In this document: positions 14,850-21,080 of the stretch, piece after piece
Numbering within the stretch: position 1 is the first letter of the stretch
Layout: each line of letters begins with the position of its first letter
DNA from: a virus
Direction: 5' to 3' (one strand)
IMG/VR virus record: IMGVR_UViG_3300007276_003495
Span: 1 to 22,459 of that record
DNA: 22,459 bases
Position numbers and translations under genes: made by a program
Notes under the pieces: generated by a model
What the model was told of the DNA's origin: nothing
Databases searched by the model: none
The model's input: only the letters and a program-made list of their open reading frames with translations

Positions 14850-16376
14850 TTACGCAAAAGAACCAAAATCATCAGATTCAAAAAGTTTATTCATTTTTAA
14901 CTCATCAAATCTAGTTTTTCCAGGATTTTTTTTATTATTAGAGGCAACTGTGTTTAAAGCATCTATTAAACTATCTTGATCAAACGTTCTATAAAACTCA
15001 GTTTGCTCTAAGTTATTTTCTTTTATTCTTTTTTCTAGCTTTTCTTTGTCAAACTGCTCTCCAGGTTCCATATTCAAAGCTCTTCTAAATTGATGAAAAT
15101 TATTGTAAAGCTCTCCATATTGGGTAAAATAATCTTTTAGTTGTGTTGTTGGACCTGCTTTTAATCTTAGTTTAGATCTTAAATAAGGGTCCATAGCGTG
15201 ATCTCTACCTGACTTATGTAATATTTCATGCTCACCAACATTAACACCACTTAGTAATGCTCTATTGTATTCATCTTCACCTCCGTAATTATCGTAAGAA
15301 AGATCTCTACCTACGCCTGGTATAAGCTGTTCATTTATTATAATATCACCAGTAGAAGAAATTGAACCACCTCCACCAAATCCACTTCTAGGGTTTAAAA
15401 GGTTTCTTAAATCACTATTTAAAACATCAGATTTAGCTTGACCGTAGTTACCCGTAGACATTACCTTTGGTTGTATTCCTAAATTGCTAACCATTCTATT
15501 TATAGATATATCCATGTCCATTTCACTAGCTAATTCACCTGCTTTTTCTACATTTTCGCCAAACATTTGAGAGTTTAAATCGTCACCATATCTAACATTT
15601 TTTCTGTTAAAATCAACAGGTAATGAACCTAGTTTTTGAGCTTGCTGTGGATATCTTTCTCTAGTTACTGGGTGATTAGCCCAATCTAAAGCTTGTTGCG
15701 CAGATTGTATTAAATATTGATTAGCAGGATCTTCCATGTCTAAACCACTATTTTCTAATTTATTTTGAAAATATTTTTCTTTTTCCTCTTGGCTCATTCC
15801 GTATAAAGATAACTCAATGTTTGGATCTTCGACATTAAATCTTTGATCCGTATAACCAATAGCGTATTCCATATCTGGAGACCAACTTTGATCTTGTAAA
15901 TTAGAAAGTTCATAACCAGTGCTTACATATGGATTTCTTGGTTTACTTCTGTCAGAAACATAATCTTTATCTTTAGTTTCATCTTTTTTAAGACCATAGT
16001 AAGCTTGGGTAGGTGTTAAACCAAATTGACCACTAAACGCATAAGATTCTAATTCTTCATTACTAGCATTTGGGTTTTTCTTTTTTAACTCATCTAGTAT
16101 GTAGTTTCTATAATCTTCAGTCATTCTCTGCCTTTCGCTGTATCTTTTTTTTGCTTCTTCAGCTTCTGGCTTTAAACTTAATTTTTTACCTTCAACATCC
16201 CTTAAATCTTCTTTTAGAATAAACTTAGGCTTATTAACTCTAGTATTATCTACTTGAACGTTTGGTCTTCTTTTGTCTGTTGGATTGATTGGGTGTTGAG
16301 TACCATCATGAAACTTTATAGGGCTGTTGTTTACACCACCTTTTAAATTCTTAAAATAACCTTTTTTTAATCCCAT
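14850..16376 (-). CDS. Putative metzincin-like zinc metalloprotease with N-terminal SPIK motif
   Basis: This 508-aa protein carries HEILHKSGRDH at residues 383-393, an exact HExxHxxGxxH zinc-binding motif of the metzincin type, followed by AMDPYLR, where Met395 may act as a very close Met-turn. The preceding segment (DIIINEQLIPGVGRDLSYD) and GVNVGEHE suit the edge strand and active-site helix. The first 30 residues contain VNNSPIKFHDG (SPIK at 18-21), a motif shared with several neighbours. Residues 50-340 are hydrophilic and unrecognised. There is no signal peptide or membrane segment. It ends 2 bases from the next upstream gene's stop. Possible roles are virion maturation, processing of SPIK proteins or cell entry. 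The protease call rests on the motif only. Confidence 0.6.
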   Translation of the reverse strand: MGLKKGYFKNLKGGVNNSPIKFHDGTQHPINPTDKRRPNVQVDNTRVNKPKFILKEDLRDVEGKKLSLKPEAEEAKKRYSERQRMTEDYRNYILDELKKKNPNASNEELESYAFSGQFGLTPTQAYYGLKKDETKDKDYVSDRSKPRNPYVSTGYELSNLQDQSWSPDMEYAIGYTDQRFNVEDPNIELSLYGMSQEEKEKYFQNKLENSGLDMEDPANQYLIQSAQQALDWANHPVTRERYPQQAQKLGSLPVDFNRKNVRYGDDLNSQMFGENVEKAGELASEMDMDISINRMVSNLGIQPKVMSTGNYGQAKSDVLNSDLRNLLNPRSGFGGGGSISSTGDIIINEQLIPGVGRDLSYDNYGGEDEYNRALLSGVNVGEHEILHKSGRDHAMDPYLRSKLRLKAGPTTQLKDYFTQYGELYNNFHQFRRALNMEPGEQFDKEKLEKRIKENNLEQTEFYRTFDQDSLIDALNTVASNNKKNPGKTRFDELKMNKLFESDDFGSFA

Positions 16377-16378
16377 AA

Positions 16379-16846
16379 CTAAGCATTTTTAGTTTTATCG
16401 TAAGCTTCTTTTTCCCAAGGTAAATTTTTAGCTCCTTCGTTCATTTGAGATCTAGGATATTTTTTACCTTCCCAATAAACATTATCATCATCATAAGCAA
16501 GTCGACGATCTTTTATTTGCTTAATATGAATCATTTCATGATCTATAACGTCTTGTTTTTGCTTTAGGTCTGTTATGTCTTTGTTTATAAGTATAGTACC
16601 ATTATTAGTAGCCATACCTAAAGTATCATCACCCATATCGACATGCATTATAGGTGTATTGTATTCTTCTTTAATATATGGAGACCCTTTCATTTTAAAA
16701 CCCATTTTTAAAGGAGAAGTTCTTTTCTTTTTAGCTGCTTTTAATGAAGCGTCATTTCCAGTTCCAGAGCCAGATCTTTTTCTTGCTTTATTCCAGTTTT
16801 CGCTGTGCATTAAAGAACTCCAACAGTGTTTTATAGGTGAACCCAT
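16379..16846 (-). CDS. Small HExxH zinc metalloprotease with SPIK motifs
   Basis: This 155-aa protein has an active-site helix VIDHEMIHIKQIKDRRL with HEMIH at residues 103-107. Downstream acidic residues in LPWEKEAYD (Glu145, Glu147) could supply the third zinc ligand of a gluzincin-like enzyme. It is preceded by the β-like NGTILINKD. The N-terminal 60 residues are basic, with MGSPIKHCW at the start, TSPLK at 43-47 and GSPY at 54-57. I remember similar HExxH proteins ending DDDNVYW...LPWEKEA in marine phages. The gene follows a hairpin and is next to the metzincin-like gene, so the two may work on shared targets; that is inference. Confidence 0.65.
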   Translation of the reverse strand: MGSPIKHCWSSLMHSENWNKARKRSGSGTGNDASLKAAKKKRTSPLKMGFKMKGSPYIKEEYNTPIMHVDMGDDTLGMATNNGTILINKDITDLKQKQDVIDHEMIHIKQIKDRRLAYDDDNVYWEGKKYPRSQMNEGAKNLPWEKEAYDKTKNA

Positions 16847-16868
16847 ATATTGTTTTTTTATAAATAAA

Positions 16869-16892
16869 CCCCGCGACTATTAAGCCGCGAGG
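16869..16892 (-). terminator. Probable Rho-independent terminator
   Basis: On the minus strand CCTCGCG and CGCGGGG form a 7-bp GC-rich stem (one G·U) around a 10-base loop. TTTATTTATAAAAAAAC follows. The stem is conspicuous in an AT-rich region. It lies between the 137-aa gene and the HExxH gene, and the wobble favours minus-strand RNA. Confidence 0.65.
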
Positions 16893-16916
16893 ATATATTT
16901 AATTGTTGATTAATTT

Positions 16917-17330
16917 TTATACGTCGTCAACAGTTCCAACGGACCAAGTTGACCAGTACATTTGCTTTGGTGTAGCAGCTTGATCTTTTCCTAATTGAGC
17001 TGTAGATACAACTCCACCTGGATTAGCAGTCATAGCTGAAAAGATAGCTTTGTCTGGAGCGTAAGCACCGTCTGTAATAGTTGGTACTCCAGCACTTCCA
17101 TCTTTTGTTGTTGTAACTGTAGCTGTTAAAACTCTTGCAGAGATACCTGCAGAAGCGGCATCTACTCCAAAACCACCAGCAGCAGCAGTTAAAACTGCAG
17201 TTACAACACCTGTTGAAGCATTGTAAGATACATCTCCAATGTGGTCAACATTGATTAATTTTGTACCTTGAGTTAGTAAAGCAGCTGCATCAGCAGTGTT
17301 TACCACGTTAAATTTAATGAATTTTGCCAT
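16917..17330 (-). CDS. Small virion structural / decoration-like protein
   Basis: This 137-aa, Ala/Thr/Val/Gly-rich β-type protein starts MAKFIKFNVVNTADAAALLT. Alternating hydrophobic strands follow (TKLINVDHIGDVSYNAS, GVVTAVLTAAAGG), and the end is YWSTWSVGTVDDV. Composition and the lack of charged stretches suit a decoration or fibre-base protein, similar to the 103-aa protein at 13688-13999. The start follows a CAAAA-repeat leader, and a GC-rich terminator follows the stop, so it may be a separate, well-expressed transcript. I do not recognise a named family. Confidence 0.55.
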   Translation of the reverse strand: MAKFIKFNVVNTADAAALLTQGTKLINVDHIGDVSYNASTGVVTAVLTAAAGGFGVDAASAGISARVLTATVTTTKDGSAGVPTITDGAYAPDKAIFSAMTANPGGVVSTAQLGKDQAATPKQMYWSTWSVGTVDDV

Positions 17331-17350
17331 TTTGTTTTGTTTTGTTTTTG
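17331..17350 (-). repeat. CAAAA tandem repeat leader
   Basis: On the minus strand CAAAAA, CAAAA, CAAAA and CAAA units run directly into the start codon of the 137-aa gene. The leader of the 152-aa gene (17850-17872) has a similar, less perfect run. Such A-rich leaders are a Bacteroidetes-style translation start without a Shine-Dalgarno sequence. Confidence 0.5.
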
Positions 17351-17390
17351 TTAATGATTTGTTTGACTTGGGTTTTACAGTTCCCTACTG

Positions 17391-17849
17391 TTATCCTTTT
17401 AATCCAAATTCAAGTCCTTTATCAACTTTCATTTTTAAAGCATGAATCTTTTTAAGCATGATAGGATCTCCTTTCATCATAGCTGGATCATTAGCATCAC
17501 CCATTGCGTTATAAGCTCCAGACATGTCTTTAATGTCGTCTGAATCAGCTAAGTTTTTTATAGGCATTGTTTTGCCGTCTACTTCCATTGTTGTTGCATC
17601 TGGATTTTTCTTTAATGTTTCAGCTTTTATAAAGCCTAAGTTTTTAGGAGCGTGATCCATTTTGGCAGCTGGTTCTCCGTACATTTTAGCGACGCAATGT
17701 TTTTTAGCCGGATGACTATGCTTGTCATGCTCACTGTTTTCTAAATAATGTAGTCTAGCGTTTGCAGTAAGATCTTTGTTATAAGCTTCTCTAGCATCAT
17801 ATTTTTGCCCCGAAGAATATCTCGGGTGATTTCCTGAATAATTTCCCAT
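17391..17849 (-). CDS. Hypothetical His/Lys/Met-rich protein
   Basis: This 152-aa hydrophilic protein starts MGNYSGNHPRYSSGQKYDAR. It has a His-rich stretch (SEHDKHSHPAKKHC), then AKMYGEPAAKMDHAPKNLGF, a short TMEVDGKTMPIKNL and a Met/Asp-rich region with MKGDPIMLKKI. No catalytic motif, signal peptide or membrane segment is visible. Its leader resembles that of the downstream 137-aa gene. The KGDPIMLK segment loosely recalls the SPIK motif of the neighbours but is not the same. The composition suits an internal virion or DNA-associated protein, but I do not assign a function. Confidence 0.5.
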   Translation of the reverse strand: MGNYSGNHPRYSSGQKYDAREAYNKDLTANARLHYLENSEHDKHSHPAKKHCVAKMYGEPAAKMDHAPKNLGFIKAETLKKNPDATTMEVDGKTMPIKNLADSDDIKDMSGAYNAMGDANDPAMMKGDPIMLKKIHALKMKVDKGLEFGLKG

Positions 17850-17874
17850 TTTGTTTATGTTTTGTTTTGTATTG

Positions 17875-18219
17875 TTATTGTTTGAGTTTTTCTACTGCGT
17901 TTTTTGCAATACCAAATAACCCACCAGTTGCAGCGTCTGCAAGTTTAAATTTATTTTTATTTACAAATTTTTTAGCAGTGCTAGCAAAATCGCTTACTTT
18001 TTCTCCAAAAGTTTTTGGTATTGTATTATCATATTTCCAGTCTAATTTGTCGTAAACATCTCTTCTACCTTTACTTCCTGGAGGATTGTTTGTTAACATT
18101 TGACTTTTAATAGCGTCTACACCTCTTTTTTGTAGATCGCTTGATGATACTTGTATTGAAGACCCATCGTCTTGCAATATATTTTTTTTGTCGTGATTAT
18201 TTTTAATTGGTGATGGCAT
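17875..18219 (-). CDS. Small SPIK-motif protein
   Basis: The start at 18219 (MPSPIKNNHDKK) gives 114 residues. An upstream Met at 18318 would overlap the previous gene by about 90 bases, and the chosen start places SPIK at residues 3-6, as in two neighbours (18908-19063 and 16379-16846). Other features are DDGSSIQVSSSDLQKRGVD, a basic middle and a helical, amphipathic C-terminus (FGEKVSDFASTAKKFVNK, then AATGGLFGIAKNAVEKLKQ) that could touch membranes. The function is unknown. The upstream gene's stop is 10 bases before the start. Confidence 0.55.
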   Translation of the reverse strand: MPSPIKNNHDKKNILQDDGSSIQVSSSDLQKRGVDAIKSQMLTNNPPGSKGRRDVYDKLDWKYDNTIPKTFGEKVSDFASTAKKFVNKNKFKLADAATGGLFGIAKNAVEKLKQ

Positions 18220-18229
18220 AATTTTTATT

Positions 18230-18535
18230 TTAACATTTCCAGCGTCTACGCGCTGCTTTACCTCTTTCGCCCGTCCAACCTTTGGATCTAGCGCAGAATG
18301 ATTTTCTTCTTTTAGCATCTTTGCTGCCAGGTTTTACTTTACCTGTCACAGCTGTTTTAAGTTTACTACCAGGGTTTTTCTTTCTATATTCTTTAACGCC
18401 TTTTTCTGTCATACCAGCGCCTTCTTTAGTAGTTCTAAAATTTCTACCTTTACCCTTAGTAGTTTTTCTTGGCTCGTTTTTATGTAACGGTGATTCTATT
18501 GATGATGATTCTTTTATTCTTTTTAACCAAGTCAT
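18230..18535 (-). CDS. Small basic Cys protein of an environmental-phage module (DUF6321-like)
   Basis: The start at 18535 (MTWLKRIKESSSIESPLHK) gives 101 residues and leaves a 1-base gap from the upstream stop; an earlier Met at 18601 would overlap that gene by 65 bases. The body matches a module I remember from marine phages and some algal viruses: TTKEGAGMTEKGVKEYRKK, NPGSKLKTAV, KRRKSFCARSKGW and a C-terminal RRRWKC. It is very basic, with Cys in the SFCARSKG motif and at the end, suggesting metal or nucleic-acid binding, but no function is established. An SPL motif is at residues 15-17. Confidence 0.6.
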   Translation of the reverse strand: MTWLKRIKESSSIESPLHKNEPRKTTKGKGRNFRTTKEGAGMTEKGVKEYRKKNPGSKLKTAVTGKVKPGSKDAKRRKSFCARSKGWTGERGKAARRRWKC

Positions 18536-18536
18536 A

Positions 18537-18908
18537 TTATTCTCCGCATTTTTTTGATGGATCATCAACTCTTCTCCAGTCTTCTTTTTCAAACCAGTCA
18601 CGTAATGTAGCTCCTTTTTTACGAGCGCCTTTTACATTAGTCTTTGATGATCTTTTATATTTACCTTTAGCACCAGCGGCTTTTTTAGAGTTAACTAGCT
18701 TTTGTCTTTGCTCTTTACTCATGCTTCTTATTTTAGAAGCTGGTAAACAAGTTTTAGTTGTACCGCCACCTTTTTGTTTTTTCTTTTTAACTGGCGAGTT
18801 TTTTTTACAACTGCCTTTACTATACGGATCTTTACCTTCTACTGCAGAATAACCAGACCAACATCTTTTTAAGACAGGTGAATTAAAAGGTTGCTTATAT
18901 CCTTGCAT
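18537..18908 (-). CDS. Small basic Cys protein with two SP motifs
   Basis: This 123-aa, Lys-rich protein begins MQGYKQPFNSPVLKRCWSGY, with SPVLK at residues 10-14 and NSPVKKKK at 37-44. Its body contains TKTCLPASKIRSMSKEQRQK, AAGAKGKYKRS and TLRDWFEKEDWRRV with a C-terminal DPSKKCGE. The LPxxKIRSMSKE and LRDWFxKExW...KKCG parts resemble modules seen in environmental phages and large algal viruses (remembered, near DUF5872). It is coupled by TAATG to the upstream 51-aa gene. Nucleic-acid binding is plausible from charge only. Confidence 0.6.
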   Translation of the reverse strand: MQGYKQPFNSPVLKRCWSGYSAVEGKDPYSKGSCKKNSPVKKKKQKGGGTTKTCLPASKIRSMSKEQRQKLVNSKKAAGAKGKYKRSSKTNVKGARKKGATLRDWFEKEDWRRVDDPSKKCGE

Positions 18909-19063
18909 TATTTTTTCTTTTTACCACCAAATTTACTAGGACCTCCAGCTTTTGTGCAACGCACTCCCCAGCCAGAAGCATAAGCGCTTGGCCATACTTT
19001 AAATTTTCTTTTAGCAGCAGATTTACAAGCTGAACTTATTTTCTTTATTGGTGAAATTGGCAT
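18908..19063 (-). CDS. 51-aa basic SPIK protein with FKVWPSAYASG module
   Basis: This short gene lies exactly between two TAATG junctions, at 19061-19065 and 18906-18910, which supports both ends. The 51-residue product starts MPISPIKKISSACKSAAK, with SPIK at residues 4-7. It then contains RKFKVWPSAYASGWGVRC and ends GGPSKFGGKKKK. The FKVWPSAYASG...C core is a recurring module of environmental phages (remembered as DUF5872-like), of unknown function. Two Cys residues and high charge suggest binding to nucleic acid or metal, which is inference. Confidence 0.65.
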   Translation of the reverse strand: MPISPIKKISSACKSAAKRKFKVWPSAYASGWGVRCTKAGGPSKFGGKKKK

Positions 19064-19269
19064 TATCCTAGTTTTGCTCTTTTAGTAATTGGCATACCAG
19101 CTCCACACTCACATGGTGCTTTTGAAACTTCAAGTCCATATATACCACTACTTGATCCTTTACCCATTGGGAAACCTGTTTTGTCTAGAGGTCCGTCCCA
19201 TATAGCGTTTTCACCAATTTGGCCGTCTAATTTTGGGTTACTTTTTATTTTTTCAATATCGTGATTCAT
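19063..19269 (-). CDS. Hypothetical small protein with CxC motif
   Basis: This 68-aa protein begins MNHDIEKIKSNPKLDGQIGE and contains DKTGFPMGKGSSSGIYGLEV and APCECGAGMPITKRAKLG. The CECG pair could bind a metal. The stop overlaps the next start (TAATG). The 1-to-5-base spacing on both sides and lack of alternative frames support it as a real gene. No family is recognised. Confidence 0.55.
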   Translation of the reverse strand: MNHDIEKIKSNPKLDGQIGENAIWDGPLDKTGFPMGKGSSSGIYGLEVSKAPCECGAGMPITKRAKLG

Positions 19270-19274
19270 AATTT

Positions 19275-20375
19275 TTAGTTTTTACCTTTAAATATATTAA
19301 TAGATCTTAAGAAATTACCAACACCAGTACCTTGACCTGTTTGTCTGTCTTGCCAGTTATCTCTTCTTCTTGTTATTCTAGCTGCCTTGTTTAGTTGCCC
19401 TTTGTCTTTAGCATCTTTAATTCTACTTTCGAAAGTTTGTTTATCTCTTTTAAAAGTTCCCCAAAAAGGGTCTTTGTATGGGTTTGTTACTTTAATATCT
19501 AAATTTTTATCTAAAAAAGAATAACCGCTATTATTATTGTCATTTCCACCTGTGTTTATATTTACATTTGTTCCAGGAGATGTTGATGAAGTTCCTTTAG
19601 GGTTAGAATAACTACCACTAGTATTGCCACCAGTGTTTCTTGTTGGTAAACCCGGTAAAGATAAACTTGATCCAGTCTTACCAGTATCTCTCATATAATT
19701 AGTTTTACCACTCATATCTGATTCACCAAGAGACATAGTGTTTTTTAATTGATCAACTGCACTATAAACTTTAGATGGATCAATATTAGTTTTTAGAGCT
19801 ACTGGGCTAGGTCTATTCACAGATGCCGTTCGCTCTGCTAGATCACCATAAATATTACTAGCAGCATTTATAGCTCCCATTGAAAAAGTATTACCTTGAG
19901 GTTGTTGTGCCATAGCATTATTAGCCATTCCAAATTGGGGATTGTTGTTTGTGTTATTTGTATTCATAGTTTCATTTGAAATTACTGGTTGACCTGCTGT
20001 TCCGTATGTTTGTAATTGTTGTTGTTGGTCTTGATATCTTTTTTTATTTTGAAATTTTAAATAATCCATACCTTGTTTGTCTCTGTCAGAAACATATCTA
20101 TCATCATATCTTAAATTATCAGGCAATTGCCAACTTTCATAAGCACCAACAATATTATCACCCATGCCATTAGCCCAAACTTGTTTTTCAACAGGTTTTT
20201 CCATATCGCCAGTTCCTTTACCTATGGCTTTTAAATAAGATTCTTTTTGCCACCATGGAGTACCATCATTGAAACCACCTGGCTCAAAAGAAGCTTTTGT
20301 TCTAGCCTCGTTTGTGTCAACGTAGTTTTGTAGGTTCTCATTTCTGGAGTAAAGTCTGTTAGATTTAAAACTCAT
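19275..20375 (-). CDS. Hypothetical Asn/Gln/Gly-rich protein, possible internal virion protein
   Basis: I start this gene at 20375 (MSFKSNRLYSRNENLQNYVD, 366 aa). This leaves a 1-base gap after the upstream stop, whereas the longer start at 20402 would overlap it. Residues 30-115 contain GGFNDGTPWWQKESYLKAIG and DDRYVSDRDKQGMDYLKFQ. Residues of about 115-290 are low complexity (Gln, then Asn, Thr, Gly and Ser). The last 60 are basic and helical (RIKDAKDKGQLNKAARITRR). RPSPVALK is at residues 188-195. No enzymatic motif or signal is visible. Flexible proteins of this kind are often virion-internal or ejected, which I only suggest. Confidence 0.5.
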   Translation of the reverse strand: MSFKSNRLYSRNENLQNYVDTNEARTKASFEPGGFNDGTPWWQKESYLKAIGKGTGDMEKPVEKQVWANGMGDNIVGAYESWQLPDNLRYDDRYVSDRDKQGMDYLKFQNKKRYQDQQQQLQTYGTAGQPVISNETMNTNNTNNNPQFGMANNAMAQQPQGNTFSMGAINAASNIYGDLAERTASVNRPSPVALKTNIDPSKVYSAVDQLKNTMSLGESDMSGKTNYMRDTGKTGSSLSLPGLPTRNTGGNTSGSYSNPKGTSSTSPGTNVNINTGGNDNNNSGYSFLDKNLDIKVTNPYKDPFWGTFKRDKQTFESRIKDAKDKGQLNKAARITRRRDNWQDRQTGQGTGVGNFLRSINIFKGKN

Positions 20376-20376
20376 T

Positions 20377-20823
20377 TTATCTATTTTTATCTTTATTAAC
20401 ATCGTATATAGACCTTGTTAAAACTTTATCTATATAACTGTTACCTTTTATGATGTTGTTTCTTCTTTTGCTAGTAGGTATATCTTCTTCCCCTAACATT
20501 ATTTTATATATCCTAATTATAAGTTGTTTAAATTTAAAAGAAACTTTATATATATTATATTTTTGTGTTGTTCTGTTTCTATGCCTCCAAACAACTATCC
20601 AGTTTTCTTTTATTAATTTATTCCACCTTCTGTTGTTCCAACTGTAAGAATATGTACCTTTTATAAAATCTTTTTTTGTAAAATAATTTACGGCGTCTAG
20701 ATATATTAAAAGTTCTAATTCAGCGTCAGTTAAGCCGTTGTTTTTGCAAGCCCATTTGCGTATTATACGGTAATGTTTTAACAGATTCAATTCTTTAATA
20801 TCTTCTGCGTCTAGCTTTCTCAT
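20377..20823 (-). CDS. Winged-helix-like protein after groES
   Basis: This 148-aa basic protein has an N-terminal helical part (RKLDAEDIKELNLLKHYRII, then NGLTDAELELLIYLDAVNYF). It continues with TYSYSWNNRRWNKLIKENWI and VVWRHRNRTTQKYNIYKVS, the pattern of a winged-helix (MarR-like) fold in which a helix, a recognition helix (NRRWNKLIKE) and a β-wing (WIVVWRHRNRTTQKYNIYKV) follow each other. The C-terminus is a basic tail (PTSKRRNNIIKGNSYIDKVL). I remember this family from marine phages. It may regulate late transcription or bind DNA in the virion. It starts by an ATGA overlap with groES. Confidence 0.6.
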   Translation of the reverse strand: MRKLDAEDIKELNLLKHYRIIRKWACKNNGLTDAELELLIYLDAVNYFTKKDFIKGTYSYSWNNRRWNKLIKENWIVVWRHRNRTTQKYNIYKVSFKFKQLIIRIYKIMLGEEDIPTSKRRNNIIKGNSYIDKVLTRSIYDVNKDKNR

Positions 20824-21080
20824 ACAACAACGACCACGTCTTGTGACTTTATAACGTGATATATATTTTTTTCAAACTCTATTTTATGACCAGCGTGTCT
20901 ATCAAAAAATATTTCATCATTTTCTTTAACACCATCAACTTCATTTCCAACTGATATTACTAGTGCTCTTCTGTATCTTAAATCATTTTTTTGATTTTCA
21001 GAAAGAAGTAAACCACCTTTTGTTTCTGTAGTTCCTTCTTTTTTGACTAATATTATTAAGTTTCTACCTATTGCTTTCAT
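20820..21080 (-). CDS. groES: Phage GroES co-chaperonin
   Basis: This 86-aa protein forms the lid of the chaperonin chamber. It shows NLIILVKKEGTTETKGGLLL, matching the first strand and mobile loop of GroES (RVIVKR...GGIVL); then ALVISVGN, like GEVLAVGN; and VKENDEIFFDRHAGHKIEF, like VKVGDIVIFNDGYGVK, with YHVIKSQDVVVVV as the last strand. The hydrophobic LLL tripeptide that docks on GroEL is kept. It is slightly shorter than the usual 95-100 residues. It overlaps groEL by 17 bases and the winged-helix gene by 4, so the three are probably translated together. Order is groEL then groES, opposite to the common bacterial order. Confidence 0.85.
   Translation of the reverse strand: MKAIGRNLIILVKKEGTTETKGGLLLSENQKNDLRYRRALVISVGNEVDGVKENDEIFFDRHAGHKIEFEKNIYHVIKSQDVVVVV

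Noticed and set aside
16575-16883. Plus-strand open frame of 102 aa opposite the HExxH gene
   Set aside because: It is antisense to a motif-bearing gene and runs through the terminator; no other plus-strand gene exists in the window.
18469-18852. Plus-strand open frame of 127 aa opposite the small Cys proteins
   Set aside because: It is the antisense shadow of Lys-rich genes, giving a Leu/Phe-rich translation; the minus-strand genes are supported by stop/start overlaps and known modules.
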